Origin: Serratia silvae
Lineage (GTDB): Bacteria > Pseudomonadota > Gammaproteobacteria > Enterobacterales > Enterobacteriaceae
DNA: 64,000 nucleotides
NCBI RefSeq assembly: GCF_023282985.1
Contig: NZ_JAGQDC010000006.1
Coordinates: forward strand, 124,001-188,000
Reading direction: 5' to 3'
The notes beneath the pieces are model-generated. The model saw only the letters and a program-made list of their open reading frames with translations. It ran no database searches and was not told the origin of the DNA. Numbering within the stretch: the first letter of the stretch is position 1; the number at the start of each line of letters is the position of its first letter. Position numbers and translations under genes: made by a program. This document shows positions 46,274 through 58,760 of this stretch, piece by piece.

Positions 46274-46906
46274 ATGAACCGCTCGCAACCTTCACCCGTT
46301 ACTTTCGACAAAAATGATGTAGAAATTATTGCACGAGAGACGCGATACCGTGGTTTTTTTTCACTCGACTTATATCGCTTTCGCCATCGTTTGTTCAACG
46401 GTGAGATGAGCGGTGAGGTCACTCGCGAAGTTTTTGAGCGCGGCCATGCGGCGGTGTTGCTACCCTATGATCCCATCAGGGACGAAGTAGTGCTGGTTGA
46501 ACAACTGCGGATCCCGGCCATCGATAGCTCAGCTTCACCTTGGCTGCTGGAAATGGTTGCGGGTATGATCGAAACGGGAGAAAGCGTTGAGGACGTATGC
46601 CGCCGCGAAGCATTGGAAGAGGCAGGGGTGGTGGTCGGGCGCTGCAAGCCGGTGCTGAGCTATCTGGCCAGCCCTGGTGGCACCAGCGAACGCCTGTCTA
46701 TTATGGTCGGCGAGGTTGACGCCCTGACGGCCGAAGGGATCCACGGATTGCCCGAAGAGCATGAAGATATCCGTGTCCACGTGGTCAGCCGCGAACAGGC
46801 TTATCGCTGGGTTGAAGAAGGCGCGATTGATAATGCCGCATCAGTGATTGCATTGCAGTGGCTGGCGTTGCACCATGAATCGCTTAAAGCAGAATGGGCC
46901 AACTAA
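46274..46906 (+). CDS. nudF: ADP-ribose pyrophosphatase
   Basis: A 210-residue Nudix hydrolase that splits ADP-ribose to AMP and ribose-5-phosphate. A full Nudix box lies at residues 97-119 (G97, E103, R111-E112, E115-E116, G118). It is the first gene of the nudF-yqiB-cpdA-yqiA-parE cluster, with its stop directly followed by the yqiB start. Confidence 0.96.
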   Translation: MNRSQPSPVTFDKNDVEIIARETRYRGFFSLDLYRFRHRLFNGEMSGEVTREVFERGHAAVLLPYDPIRDEVVLVEQLRIPAIDSSASPWLLEMVAGMIETGESVEDVCRREALEEAGVVVGRCKPVLSYLASPGGTSERLSIMVGEVDALTAEGIHGLPEEHEDIRVHVVSREQAYRWVEEGAIDNAASVIALQWLALHHESLKAEWAN

Positions 46907-47332
46907 ATGCAAAAGCGCTATACCCCTGACTTCCCCGAAATGATGAGATTGTGTGAAACCAACTTCGCGCAATTGCGGCGTTTGATGCCGCGAAACGACG
47001 AAGTCGATGAAACCGTCACTTATCAGGTGAATGGCGCCCATTATCGTCTGACTATAGTTGAATCAACCCGTTACACCACGCTGGTGCAGATTGAGCAGAC
47101 TGCGCCGGCGGTCAGCTACTGGAGCCTGCCTGCGATGACGGTGAGGCTGTACCACGACGCGATGGTTGCGGAAGTGTGTTCAAGTCAGCAGATCTATCGG
47201 TTTAAAGCGCGTTATGATTATCCGAACAAAAAGTTGCATCAACGCGACGAAAAGCATCAAATTAACCAGTTTCTTGCTGATTGGTTGCGCTATTGTTTAG
47301 CGCATGGAGCAATGGCGGTTCCGGTTTGTTAG
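46907..47332 (+). CDS. yqiB: DUF1249 protein YqiB
   Basis: A 141-residue cytoplasmic protein of the DUF1249 family ([52 protein letters not shown]). The function is unknown. Zero-gap spacing after nudF and 27 bp before cpdA imply one operon. Confidence 0.94.
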   Translation: MQKRYTPDFPEMMRLCETNFAQLRRLMPRNDEVDETVTYQVNGAHYRLTIVESTRYTTLVQIEQTAPAVSYWSLPAMTVRLYHDAMVAEVCSSQQIYRFKARYDYPNKKLHQRDEKHQINQFLADWLRYCLAHGAMAVPVC

Positions 47333-47359
47333 GCAGAATGAGATAACAAAGGACACCAT

Positions 47360-48187
47360 TTGGAAAGCCTGTTTAGACTGCCCGTGGCGAGTGGGGCCAA
47401 GGTCAGGATCTTACAAATAACAGATACCCACCTGTTTGCTGGCAAGAGTGAGACCTTGCTCGGCATTAATACCTATGCCAGCTATCACGCGGTGCTGGAT
47501 GCGGTGATCGCGCAGCAGCGTGAGTGTGACCTGATCGTGGCGACTGGCGATCTGGCGCAGGATCATTCCCAGGCGGCATACCGGCACTTTGCCGATGGCA
47601 TCACCCGTTTGCCTGCTCCTTGTGTCTGGCTGCCGGGGAACCACGATTTTCAGCCTGCAATGGTAGATGCGCTGGCCGCAGCCGGTATCTCGCCTTCCAA
47701 GCAGGTGCTGCTGGGGGACAACTGGCAGGTGCTGTTGCTGGATAGCCAGGTATTTGGCGTGCCGCACGGCGAGCTGAGCGAATATCAGCTGGAGTGGATG
47801 GAGCGTTGCCTGGAGGCTCACCCCGAGCGTTACACGCTGCTGTTACTGCATCACCATCCGTTGCCTTCCGGCTGTACCTGGCTCGATCAGCACAGTTTGC
47901 GCAACCCGCATACGCTGGCAGCCATGCTGTGGCGCTACCCGAAAGTGAACACCCTGCTGTGCGGGCATATTCATCAGGAACTGGATCTGGGTTGGCACGG
48001 GCGCCGGCTGTTGGCTACGCCGTCCACCTGCGTGCAATTCAAGCCGCATTGCACCAATTTTACTATCGACGACGTTTCCCCTGGTTGGCGCTATCTCGAC
48101 CTGTTGCCGGATGGCCGGGTGGAAACCCAGGTATTCCGGCTGGAAAACGATGACTTCCGCCCCGACATGGATTCGGACGGCTACTGA
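47360..48187 (+). CDS. cpdA: 3',5'-cyclic-AMP phosphodiesterase
   Basis: A 275-residue metallophosphoesterase hydrolysing cAMP. Metal-binding motifs: D22-x-H24 (ITDTHLF), GD in TGDLAQD, GNHD in PGNHDFQ, HHHPLP and GHIHQEL. The start is TTG at 47360, giving MESLFRLP as in E. coli, where the gene also starts MESLL. It overlaps yqiA by one base (TGATG). Confidence 0.96.
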   Translation: MESLFRLPVASGAKVRILQITDTHLFAGKSETLLGINTYASYHAVLDAVIAQQRECDLIVATGDLAQDHSQAAYRHFADGITRLPAPCVWLPGNHDFQPAMVDALAAAGISPSKQVLLGDNWQVLLLDSQVFGVPHGELSEYQLEWMERCLEAHPERYTLLLLHHHPLPSGCTWLDQHSLRNPHTLAAMLWRYPKVNTLLCGHIHQELDLGWHGRRLLATPSTCVQFKPHCTNFTIDDVSPGWRYLDLLPDGRVETQVFRLENDDFRPDMDSDGY

Positions 48188-48762
48188 TGCCTTCAACCTT
48201 ACTTTACCTGCACGGTTTTAACAGCTCGCCGCTTTCGGCCAAGGCCACGGCTTTCAAAGCCTGGCTGGCGGAACATCACCCCCATATCGACATGCTGGTA
48301 CCGCAGTTACCGCCCTACCCGGCGGAGGCGGCGGAAATGCTGGAAGACATTGTGATGGCGCGAGCTGGTCAGACTATGGGCGTCGTAGGCTCCTCGTTGG
48401 GAGGTTATTATGCCACCTGGTTATCGCAGTGTTTTGCGTTGCCAGCGGTAGTGGTAAACCCGGCGGTGAAGCCGTATGAGCTGCTGATCGACTATCTGGG
48501 GCGCAACGAGAACCCCTACACCGGGCAGCAATATGTGTTAGAGTCACGCCACGTTTATGATCTGAAAGTGATGCAGGTCGATCCCTTGGAGTCGCCGGAT
48601 TTAATCTGGTTGCTACAGCAAACGGGCGATGAAATTCTCGATTACGGCCAGGCAGTGGCTTATTACACCGCCTGCAGGCAAACGGTGGAGTCGGGTGGAA
48701 ACCACGCTTTCGTTGGTTTCGAGCACTACTTCCCCCAGATTGTGGATTTTTTAGGGCTATGA
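48187..48762 (+). CDS. yqiA: Esterase YqiA
   Basis: A 191-residue alpha/beta hydrolase. Nucleophile Ser70 is in GSSLGG, the acid is likely D in TGDEILDYG, and the histidine is in GGNHAF. E. coli YqiA hydrolyses short acyl and palmitoyl-CoA esters. It lies between cpdA and parE, as in E. coli. Confidence 0.95.
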   Translation: MPSTLLYLHGFNSSPLSAKATAFKAWLAEHHPHIDMLVPQLPPYPAEAAEMLEDIVMARAGQTMGVVGSSLGGYYATWLSQCFALPAVVVNPAVKPYELLIDYLGRNENPYTGQQYVLESRHVYDLKVMQVDPLESPDLIWLLQQTGDEILDYGQAVAYYTACRQTVESGGNHAFVGFEHYFPQIVDFLGL

Positions 48763-48845
48763 CGCCGCGGCAACTTCAGCTATCACAGATATACTGAACA
48801 GGCAGTGGGCGATTTCGGCACCTTCCCTCAACCACGAAAAAATAA

Positions 48846-50747
<1,902 letters not shown>

Positions 50748-50754
50748 TGCCTGT

Positions 50755-50782
50755 GGGGCCGCAATCGCGGCCCCAAGTTTTT
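50755..50782 (+). terminator. Terminator of parE
   Basis: GGGGCCGC-AATC-GCGGCCCC followed by AAGTTTTT. Confidence 0.9.
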
Positions 50783-50839
50783 ACACTGTGCCATCCCAGG
50801 CGCACTGCGTGCTGCGCCCGATAACCCAGGGCGGAATGC

Positions 50840-51736
50840 ATGAAAATCACCCTCGAAGAACTCTTGGCTTATACCTCCGTGGTCGACAGCGGTTCGATCA
50901 CCGCCGCCGCCGAGCAGCTTGGCCAAACCACCTCTGGCATCAGTCGGGCGCTGAGTCGTCTGGAAAAAAAACTCGATACCACCTTACTGCGCCGCACTAC
51001 ACGTCGTCTGGAATTGACCGAGGAGGGGCGGAGCTTTTTGGCCCATGCGCGGGAAATTATCAACTCGGTGGAACATGCCGAGGAGCAGATGGCGCTGCGC
51101 CGTCTGAACCCGGCGGGCAGGCTGCGGGTCAATGCTGCTGCGCCCTTTATGGAACATGTGATCGTGCCGTTGGTCGCTGGTTTCCGCCAACGTTTCCCAC
51201 AGATTGAACTGGAGTTGAACACCGATAACCTGATTATCGATCTGCTGGAGAAGCGCACCGATATCGCCATTCGTATTGGTGCATTGCGTGATTCCACCAT
51301 CCACGCACGCCTGCTGGGGGCCAGCCGGTTACGCATCCTCGCCAGCCCGGACTACATTGCCCGCTTTGGGGAGCCGCAGAGCGTTGAAGAGTTGAATCAC
51401 CATAGCCTGCTGGGCTTTACGCAACCCGAATCACTCAATCTGTGGCCGCTGCGCCATTGGCAGGCGGAGCACTTTGCCATTACCCCAACGTTGTCGGCGT
51501 CCAGCGGCGAAACGCTGCGGCAACTGGCGCTACGCGGTGAAGGGATTGCCCAATTGGCCGATTTTATGACGCGGGAAGATCTGCGGCAAGGGCGTCTGGT
51601 TCAGCTGCTGGCGGCGGAAACGCTGGATGTCCGCCAGCCGATCAACGCGGTGTATTATCGCAATGCCCAGTTGGCCGCACGGATCACCTGTTTTCTGGAC
51701 TATGTCAGCGTGCATATCACCGATGCACAGATGTGA
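50840..51736 (+). CDS. LysR-family transcriptional regulator
   Basis: A 298-residue LTTR. The N-terminal winged HTH (AAAEQLGQTTSGISRALSRLE, residues about 22-42) is followed by a substrate-binding domain with the CrgA-like feature RTDIAIRIG. It lies between parE and ygiN and is absent here from E. coli. It is convergent with ygiN. By position it might regulate the quinone genes ygiN/mdaB, but LTTRs usually regulate divergent genes and none is divergent here, so the target is unknown. Confidence 0.88.
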   Translation: MKITLEELLAYTSVVDSGSITAAAEQLGQTTSGISRALSRLEKKLDTTLLRRTTRRLELTEEGRSFLAHAREIINSVEHAEEQMALRRLNPAGRLRVNAAAPFMEHVIVPLVAGFRQRFPQIELELNTDNLIIDLLEKRTDIAIRIGALRDSTIHARLLGASRLRILASPDYIARFGEPQSVEELNHHSLLGFTQPESLNLWPLRHWQAEHFAITPTLSASSGETLRQLALRGEGIAQLADFMTREDLRQGRLVQLLAAETLDVRQPINAVYYRNAQLAARITCFLDYVSVHITDAQM

Positions 51737-51737
51737 G

Positions 51738-52043
51738 TCAGGCGTTATCTAGCACGTAAATAGTCGTGTCCAGCACGCTGTCCTTGATGGTTTCACGGTG
51801 CTTGAGCATGTGATCCATCTGCAGGTGCTGTTCCAGATGCGCCTGGCTCTGCCACTTCTCCAACATAAAGATCGAATCCGGCGAACGCTTCTGCCAAGGT
51901 GCCGGGGTATCGGCGTCAATCATTGGCTGATAGCCGCCACAGCCTTCTTCCGCCAACACCGCTGGCAACAGCTTTTCAATCGCTTTTAAGACGCTTTCAC
52001 GATGACCCGGTCTGGTTCTGATTTCTGCAATTACGGTGATCAT
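51738..52043 (-). CDS. ygiN: Quinol monooxygenase family protein YgiN
   Basis: A 101-residue ABM-domain protein (VIAEIRTRPG, EEGCGGYQP, EKWQSQAHLEQHLQ). E. coli YgiN acts on menadiol and partners functionally with MdaB in a quinone redox cycle. It is just downstream of mdaB (45 bp), so the two are probably one operon. Confidence 0.94.
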   Translation of the reverse strand: MITVIAEIRTRPGHRESVLKAIEKLLPAVLAEEGCGGYQPMIDADTPAPWQKRSPDSIFMLEKWQSQAHLEQHLQMDHMLKHRETIKDSVLDTTIYVLDNA

Positions 52044-52088
52044 TACGGCCTCACTGGTTAACGGTATGATTTATAAAACCCATCACAG

Positions 52089-52670
52089 TTAAGCAAACAC
52101 TTCGCCCAGATGTGCGCGCAAACGTGCGATATCGCTGGCGATATCCGGCTGTTTGATGACGTCATTACAAATGAAGGTCGGCAGTGCTTCCATCCCCAGA
52201 AACTGGTTGGCCTTGTGGAAGTGCAGGTAAACGCCGTCCACGCCCACGCCATGGAAGAACTGGTCGGGATCGGTAAAGGCTTCCAGCGGGGCATTCCAGG
52301 TCAGGCTCAGCATGTAGGTCTTACCCTGGATCAGCCCGCCGGAACCGTATTTTTTGCTGGCATCGGAACGGGTGCGGCCATCGCTGGCATACAGGCTACC
52401 GTGGCCTGCGGTGAACACTTCGTCGAGGTATTTTTTAAGGATCCAGGGCTCGCCCATCCACCAGCCTGGCATCTGGTAAATCACCGTATCGGCCCATAGG
52501 TATTTCTGCACTTCGGCTTCGATATCATAGCCGTCATCGACTACGGTGACCTGTACATCGTGCTTGGCATCGCGCAGAAAACTTTCTGCTACGTCGCTCA
52601 GGGTCTGGTTTAGCTCACCGTTGGAGTGGCCGAATTGCTTCTTGGCGTTAATAATCAGGATATTGCTCAT
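52089..52670 (-). CDS. mdaB: NADPH:quinone reductase MdaB
   Basis: A 193-residue flavodoxin-like FAD enzyme doing two-electron reduction of quinones. Motifs: ILIINAKKQFGHSNG, YQMPGWWMGEPWILKKYLDEV and GKTYMLSLTWNAP. The upstream in-frame start at 52775 adds non-family residues; ATG 52670 fits E. coli (193 aa). It is followed by ygiN. Confidence 0.96.
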   Translation of the reverse strand: MSNILIINAKKQFGHSNGELNQTLSDVAESFLRDAKHDVQVTVVDDGYDIEAEVQKYLWADTVIYQMPGWWMGEPWILKKYLDEVFTAGHGSLYASDGRTRSDASKKYGSGGLIQGKTYMLSLTWNAPLEAFTDPDQFFHGVGVDGVYLHFHKANQFLGMEALPTFICNDVIKQPDIASDIARLRAHLGEVFA

Positions 52671-52948
52671 GGATACAGGATTCCTGTCAGAGTGTAGAAT
52701 GTGATGGCCGTAAGCCATATCGCTGAAACGGAGTGTAATCCTTCCTGAAACAGGGGGAAATGCGATCTGGCGCACAACAGTGTTGACTGCGAGTCAATAA
52801 AGGCGACGGCTGATGGCAGAATTTCGCATAAACTGGGAAGATCGCCAGCATCAATGGCCGATCCATGCAGCATCTGTGACAGCCACCCTACAGATGAGTT
52901 ACTATCGCGGGCAGAATCGACCCTTTGTCGTCTGAGGATATCTGAGTA

Positions 52949-55222
52949 ATGAGCGAACTGACTCATGACGGTGTTGAGCGTCTATCGCTGCACACATTCA
53001 CTGAAAACGCCTATCTGAACTATTCCATGTACGTCATCATGGATCGGGCGCTGCCGTATATCGGCGATGGTTTAAAGCCGGTACAGCGCCGCATTATCTA
53101 TGCCATGTCGGAGCTGGGGCTTAGCAACAACGCCAAATTCAAAAAATCTGCCCGTACCGTCGGTGACGTATTGGGTAAGTATCATCCGCATGGCGATAGC
53201 GCCTGTTATGAAGCTATGGTGCTGATGGCGCAGCCGTTCTCTTACCGCTACCCGCTGGTAGATGGCCAAGGGAACTGGGGGGCACCGGATGACCCTAAAT
53301 CTTTCGCCGCGATGCGTTATACCGAATCGCGCCTGTCGAAATACGCCGAAGTGCTGCTGGGCGAGTTGGGCCAGGGCACCACGGACTGGGTGCCCAACTT
53401 TGACGGCACCATGCAAGAACCGAAGATGCTGCCTGCACGCCTGCCGAACATCCTGCTCAACGGGACAACCGGTATCGCGGTAGGGATGGCAACGGATATT
53501 CCACCGCATAACGTGCGTGAAATTGCCGCCGCTGCGGTAGCCCTGATCGACAAACCAGGTTCTTCGCTCGACGACCTGCTGGAGTTTGTGCAGGGGCCGG
53601 ACTTCCCGACGGAAGCGGAAATTATTACCCCACGCGAAGAGATCCGCAAAATTTACCAGAATGGCCGTGGTTCGGTACGCATGCGTGCCATCTGGAAGAA
53701 AGAAGACGGTAGCGCGGTGATCACCGCCTTACCGCACCAGGTTTCCGGTGCCAAAGTGCTGGAGCAAATCGCCAGCCAGATGCGTGCTAAAAAGCTGCCG
53801 ATGGTGGAAGACCTGCGCGATGAATCTGACCACGAGAACCCGACCCGTCTGGTGATTGTGCCGCGCTCGAACCGTATCGATCTGGATCAGGTGATGAACC
53901 ACCTGTTTGCCACCACCGATCTGGAGCGCAGCTACCGCATCAACATGAACATGATCGGTCTGGACAACCGCCCGCAGGTCAAAGGGCTGGTGGAGATCCT
54001 TTCCGAATGGCTGGTCTTCCGTCGTGATACGGTGCGCCGCCGCCTGAATTACCGCCTGGAAAAAGTGCTCAAACGGCTCCATATCCTGGAAGGTTTGCTG
54101 GTTGCGTTCCTCAATATCGACGAAGTGATCCACATCATTCGCAGCGAAGATGAGCCGAAGCCGGTGTTGATGCAGCGGTTTGGCCTCTCGGATACCCAGG
54201 CCGAAGCGATCCTCGAGCTGAAGCTGCGCCATTTGGCCAAGCTGGAAGAAGTGAAGATCCGCGGCGAGCAGGATGAGCTGGCAAAAGAGCGCGATCATCT
54301 GCAAGCGTTGCTGGCTTCCGAGCGCAAGCTGAACAACCTGATCAAGAAAGAAATCCAGGCCGATGCACAGGCTTATGGCGACGATCGTCGCTCACCGTTG
54401 ACCGAACGTGAAGAAGCCAAAGCCATGAGCGAGCACGATTTTGTGCCTTCAGAACCGGTGACGATTGTGCTGTCACAAATGGGCTGGGTGCGTAGCGCCA
54501 AGGGCCACGATATCGATCCGAGCGGCCTGAGCTACAAGGCCGGGGATAGCTTCCTTGCCGCCGCGCGCGGCAAAACTAACCAGCCGGCGGTGTTCATCGA
54601 CTCGACTGGCCGCAGCTATGCGCTCGATCCGCTGACGTTGCCTTCGGCACGTGGCCAGGGTGAACCGTTAACCGGTAAGTTGACGCCACCGCCAGGTGCC
54701 ACCATCGAGCAGGTGCTGATGGCTGCGGACGATCAGAAACTGCTGATGGCTTCCGATGCTGGCTACGGCTTCGTGTGTACCTTCAACGATCTGGTCGCAC
54801 GCAACCGCGCCGGTAAGGTGATGATCACCCTGCCGGACAATGCCAAGGCACTGCCGCCGATGGAAATCCACGGCAGCGACGATATGCTGCTGTCTATCAG
54901 CACCGCTGGCCGTATGCTGATGTTCCCGGTTGCCGATCTGCCACAGCTGTCGAAGGGTAAGGGCAACAAGATTATCTCGATACCGTCGGCGCAGGCTGCC
55001 AGTGGGGAAGATAAACTGGCCTGGCTGTTCGTACTGCCGCCGCAGACCTCGATCACCCTGCACGTAGGTAAACGCAAGCTGAAACTGCGCCCGGAAGATC
55101 TGCAGAAATTCCGTGCCGAGCGTGGCCGTAAGGGCACGTTGTTGCCACGTGGCCTGCAGCGTATCGATCGGGTTGAGGTGGATATGCCAGAGCGCGAATC
55201 GTTGGGCGACAGCGAAGAGTGA
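52949..55222 (+). CDS. parC: DNA topoisomerase IV subunit A
   Basis: A 757-residue DNA-cleaving subunit. The catalytic tyrosine lies in [10 protein letters not shown] (about residue 124). The quinolone-determining region [14 protein letters not shown] has Ser84 and Glu88, equal to E. coli S80 and E84, so the wild-type residues are present. C-terminal beta-pinwheel repeats follow from about 500. The 278-bp gap to mdaB holds no gene. Confidence 0.98.
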   Translation: MSELTHDGVERLSLHTFTENAYLNYSMYVIMDRALPYIGDGLKPVQRRIIYAMSELGLSNNAKFKKSARTVGDVLGKYHPHGDSACYEAMVLMAQPFSYRYPLVDGQGNWGAPDDPKSFAAMRYTESRLSKYAEVLLGELGQGTTDWVPNFDGTMQEPKMLPARLPNILLNGTTGIAVGMATDIPPHNVREIAAAAVALIDKPGSSLDDLLEFVQGPDFPTEAEIITPREEIRKIYQNGRGSVRMRAIWKKEDGSAVITALPHQVSGAKVLEQIASQMRAKKLPMVEDLRDESDHENPTRLVIVPRSNRIDLDQVMNHLFATTDLERSYRINMNMIGLDNRPQVKGLVEILSEWLVFRRDTVRRRLNYRLEKVLKRLHILEGLLVAFLNIDEVIHIIRSEDEPKPVLMQRFGLSDTQAEAILELKLRHLAKLEEVKIRGEQDELAKERDHLQALLASERKLNNLIKKEIQADAQAYGDDRRSPLTEREEAKAMSEHDFVPSEPVTIVLSQMGWVRSAKGHDIDPSGLSYKAGDSFLAAARGKTNQPAVFIDSTGRSYALDPLTLPSARGQGEPLTGKLTPPPGATIEQVLMAADDQKLLMASDAGYGFVCTFNDLVARNRAGKVMITLPDNAKALPPMEIHGSDDMLLSISTAGRMLMFPVADLPQLSKGKGNKIISIPSAQAASGEDKLAWLFVLPPQTSITLHVGKRKLKLRPEDLQKFRAERGRKGTLLPRGLQRIDRVEVDMPERESLGDSEE

Positions 55223-55475
55223 GTCGGAGATTTACACTGAATGGGCGCAATAAAGTGCGCCCGTTTGCATGTTGCATCCGTAAAGACTTTTTATCCTGAA
55301 GTATTTTTTAAGTTAGTTAATTTTTCCGGCTATAAATTTATTGTGCCGATTGCTGGCTGGCAGGAAAATAGAGAACTTAGAAGCGCCGTGCGTTTTTCTG
55401 CCTGCGCTCCTCATACAAAAAGAAATCTTCCTGGCTGTTCAATGGCTGGGTTGGCAGTGTGCTAATGAGGTTGTT

Positions 55476-56207
55476 ATGTTATTGATATTACGTGCGATAA
55501 TCGTCACGCTCTATTGCCTGTTGGTGAGCTTTTTCGGTTCGCTTTACTGCTTGTTCAGCCCGCGTAACCCCCGCCATGTAGCGACCTTTGGTCATCTGTT
55601 TGGCCGCCTGTCGACAGTGCTCGGCATCAAGGTTGAGCTCCGTAAGCCTGCTAGCGCGGACAATAACGGCAAATGTATTTACATTGCCAACCATCAGAAC
55701 AACTACGATATGGTAACGGTCTCTAATGCGGTACAGCCACGCACCGTGACCGTGGGCAAAAAAAGCCTGGTGTGGATCCCGTTTTTCGGCCCGCTTTACT
55801 GGTTGACCGGTAACCTGCTGATCGACCGGAATAATCGCGCCAAAGCCCATGGCACCATTGCTCAGGTGGTGGATGCTTTCAATAAACAGGATATCTCGAT
55901 CTGGATGTTCCCGGAAGGAACTCGCAGCCGTGGCCGTGGTTTACTGCCGTTTAAAACCGGTGCGTTCCACGCGGCGATCGCGGCCGGTGTACCGATTGTG
56001 CCGATCTGTGTTTCCTCTACCGACAAGGTCAAGCTGAATCGTTGGAATAACGGCCATGTGATTGTGGAGATGCTGGAACCGGTCGATGCTAGTCATTACA
56101 GTAAAGAACAGGTGCGTGAGTTGGCGGCCCATTGCCGCGAGCTGATGAAGGTGAAGATTGACCAGTTGGATGCGGAAGTTGCCAAGTTAGACGCTGGCAA
56201 AAAATAA
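55476..56207 (+). CDS. plsC: 1-acyl-sn-glycerol-3-phosphate acyltransferase
   Basis: A 243-residue membrane acyltransferase making phosphatidic acid. The catalytic HX4D motif is H73-QNNY-D78. The FPEGTRSRG motif is near 142-150 and the VPIVPIC region follows. ATG 55476 has GAGG 6 nt upstream; the frame is open to 55341 but that part lacks similarity. The gap after parC (55223-55475) holds a weak hairpin GGGCGC/GCGCCC at 55244-55263. Confidence 0.96.
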   Translation: MLLILRAIIVTLYCLLVSFFGSLYCLFSPRNPRHVATFGHLFGRLSTVLGIKVELRKPASADNNGKCIYIANHQNNYDMVTVSNAVQPRTVTVGKKSLVWIPFFGPLYWLTGNLLIDRNNRAKAHGTIAQVVDAFNKQDISIWMFPEGTRSRGRGLLPFKTGAFHAAIAAGVPIVPICVSSTDKVKLNRWNNGHVIVEMLEPVDASHYSKEQVRELAAHCRELMKVKIDQLDAEVAKLDAGKK

Positions 56208-56305
56208 TAGAACGCAGTTAGCTATTTTCATACGGCCTCATGCCGTTTATGCCCCGCTTCAGCGGGGCTTTGCACACTGTTCAGCTTTGTTTTCATGGAG
56301 AAGAT

Positions 56306-57721
56306 ATGTCACTCAGTCGACGTCAGTTTATTCAGGCATCGGGCTTGGCGCTATGTGCGGGAACCGTGCCGCTGAGGGCCGAAGCGAGCGGGATGCCAAC
56401 TCCGTTACCGGTCCCGCCACTGCTGGAATCCCGTCGTGGCCAGCCGCTGTTTTTAACCCTGCAACGTGCCCATTGGGCCTTTATGGACAACCGCAAAGCG
56501 TCTGTTTGGGGCGTCAACGGCATGTATCTGGGGCCGACGGTGCGGGTCTACAACGGCGACGACGTCAAACTGATTTACAGCAACCGCTTGGCCGAGCCGG
56601 TATCGATGACCATCAGCGGGTTGCAGGCCCCCGGCACCCTGATGGGGGGCGCACCACGCATGATGTCACCCAACGTTGACTGGTCGCCAGTTATTCCCGT
56701 TCGTCAGGCGGCGGCCACCTGCTGGTATCATGCCAACACGCCGAACCGTATGGCTCCGCACGTCTACAACGGCCTGGCTGGCTTATGGCTGGTCGAAGAT
56801 GAAATCAGTAAAAACCTGCCGCTGCCAAACCATTACGGCGTCGATGATTTCCCGCTGATCATTCAGGACAAGCGCCTGGATAACTTCGGTACGCCGGAAT
56901 ACGATCCTCCGTCGCAGGGGGGCTTTATTGGCGATACGCTGTTGGTCAACGGCGTGCAGAACCCGTTTATCGAAGTCTCCCGTGGCTGGGTACGTCTGCG
57001 CCTGTTGAACGCCTCAAACTCACGGCGCTATTCGTTGCAGCTGAGCGATGGGCGGCCGATCAACGTGATCGCCAGCGATCAGGGATTCCTGCCTGCGCCG
57101 GTCGCGGTACAGCAACTTTCCCTGGCTCCAGGTGAGCGCCGCGAAGTGCTGATCGATATGTCGCAGGGGGCTGAAGTGACCCTCACCGCCGGTGAAGCGG
57201 CAGGGATCATGGATCGTCTGCGCGGCCTGTTTGAACCTTCCAGCATGCTGGTTTCCACCCAGGTACTGACGTTGAAACCGACGGGCCTGCTGCCTCTGGT
57301 CACCGACAATCTGCCGATGCGCCTGCTGGCGGATCAACTGCTGGATGGTAACGTCAGCCGTTCGCGTGAATTCCGTCTGGGGGACAAGATGGCCGGCATC
57401 AACGGGGCCATCTGGGATATGAACCGTATCGATGTACAAACGATGCAGGGCACCTGGGAGCGTTGGACCATTCATGCCGATACGCCGCAGGCGTTCCACA
57501 TTCAGGGCGTGCAGTTCCTGGTGAAACGCGTCAATGGTGCGCAGCCGATGGCGGAAGATCGCGGCTGGAAGGATACCGTCTGGGTCGACGGTGACGTGGA
57601 GCTGCTGGTGTACTTCAACCAGGTTTCCTCGGAGCACTTCCCGTTCCTGTTCTACAGCCAGACGCTGGAAATGGCCGATCGCGGATCGACCGGCCAGTTT
57701 GTGGTTCAGGCTTCCGCTTAA
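56306..57721 (+). CDS. ftsP: Cell-division protein FtsP (SufI)
   Basis: A 471-residue periplasmic cupredoxin-fold protein exported by Tat: the twin-arginine signal S-R5-R6-Q-F is at the N-terminus. It resembles multicopper oxidases in layout but lacks most copper-binding HxH pairs, as in E. coli FtsP. It stabilises the divisome under stress. ATG 56306 is chosen because it puts the RR motif at residues 5-6. It follows plsC as in E. coli, and its stop overlaps the convergent xapR by 4 nt. Confidence 0.95.
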   Translation: MSLSRRQFIQASGLALCAGTVPLRAEASGMPTPLPVPPLLESRRGQPLFLTLQRAHWAFMDNRKASVWGVNGMYLGPTVRVYNGDDVKLIYSNRLAEPVSMTISGLQAPGTLMGGAPRMMSPNVDWSPVIPVRQAAATCWYHANTPNRMAPHVYNGLAGLWLVEDEISKNLPLPNHYGVDDFPLIIQDKRLDNFGTPEYDPPSQGGFIGDTLLVNGVQNPFIEVSRGWVRLRLLNASNSRRYSLQLSDGRPINVIASDQGFLPAPVAVQQLSLAPGERREVLIDMSQGAEVTLTAGEAAGIMDRLRGLFEPSSMLVSTQVLTLKPTGLLPLVTDNLPMRLLADQLLDGNVSRSREFRLGDKMAGINGAIWDMNRIDVQTMQGTWERWTIHADTPQAFHIQGVQFLVKRVNGAQPMAEDRGWKDTVWVDGDVELLVYFNQVSSEHFPFLFYSQTLEMADRGSTGQFVVQASA

Positions 57722-58632
57722 ACCGCCCCGGGCGTTCGCAGCATTTTCAGGAACGCCTTCACCACGGGGGTGGCACTTTCGGCGTGGTAGATCGCATATA
57801 GATCCGCCGAAGGGGCCGCCTGCAACGGGCAGAAACGCACGCCGGGCCACGGTATGCGCCCGTAACTGTCCGGCAGTAACGTGATGCCAAAGCCTTCCGC
57901 CACCAGCGCCATCAAGGTTTGCGGTTCATTGACCTGATGGACAATGTCCGGCGCAAAGCCATGTTGCAGACACAGGTTGTGCAGATACAGCCCCAGGCTG
58001 GCCTCGTTGGGCGGCAGCACGATAAATTTGTCATGCTGCAGGGCTTGTAGTTGGATTTCTTCCCCCGTTGCCAGCGGATGCCCTATCGGTAGCACCACCG
58101 AGATCTTCTCCCGTGCCAACAGCTGGCAGGTCAGCCCCGGCAGCGCCTGTTGTTTTGCCTCGCGCCAGACTCCGATATCTATATGCCGCTTCTGCAATGA
58201 GACAATCTGCTGGCTGGGGGTTTGCTCATTCAACGTCCAGGTGACTTTCTCTTCCTGCCCGGTAAAGCGCTTCAGTGCCGGGATCAAACCGCCCCAGACC
58301 GAGGTGCCTACCATGCCAATCACCATATGGCCGGCCTCGCCACGGCCCAGTTGCTGCACCTGATTGAGTGCATTGCCCGCCTGATCCAGCAACGTTTCGA
58401 CGTTATGGAACAGCGTGCGGCCAGCCTGTGTCAGCGCCATGGAGCGGGTGGTGCGTTTGAACAGCTCCACCCCCAGCTGGTTTTCCAGCTCTTTGATATG
58501 TTTGCTGAGCGGAGGTTGGGACATGTTCAGCCGCTGTGCGGCCTGGGTAAAGTTCATTTCCTCCGCCACGACGCGGAAATAGTGCAGCAGGCGAAAGTTG
58601 ATCCGGCTAGGGTCGGGTAGTGGCTTTTTCAT
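57718..58632 (-). CDS. xapR: LysR-type xanthosine regulator XapR
   Basis: A 304-residue LTTR. The HTH is AAQRLNMSQPPLSKHIKELE. Like E. coli XapR it has FGRAA-like start spacing, NEPQTLMALVAEGFGITLLPDS and WPGVRFCPL. It is divergent from xapAB with a 128-bp gap, the usual LTTR arrangement, and should activate them with xanthosine. ATG 58632 is preferred to 58710 because family similarity starts at residue 10. Confidence 0.85.
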   Translation of the reverse strand: MKKPLPDPSRINFRLLHYFRVVAEEMNFTQAAQRLNMSQPPLSKHIKELENQLGVELFKRTTRSMALTQAGRTLFHNVETLLDQAGNALNQVQQLGRGEAGHMVIGMVGTSVWGGLIPALKRFTGQEEKVTWTLNEQTPSQQIVSLQKRHIDIGVWREAKQQALPGLTCQLLAREKISVVLPIGHPLATGEEIQLQALQHDKFIVLPPNEASLGLYLHNLCLQHGFAPDIVHQVNEPQTLMALVAEGFGITLLPDSYGRIPWPGVRFCPLQAAPSADLYAIYHAESATPVVKAFLKMLRTPGAV

Positions 58633-58760
58633 GGTTTTTCGGGCCTCCCGATGCAGGGTATTTATAGGTAAACGGAATAAATCAACGGGCAACAATGTAT
58701 TGGCCGCCACCCGCTGTCGCTCTCTACTATGGGGATTAACCCCCTACAGAAGAGAATACT

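Noticed and set aside
53150..53230. Possible quinolone-resistance change in parC
   Set aside because: The residues equivalent to E. coli S80 and E84 are Ser and Glu, the susceptible state.
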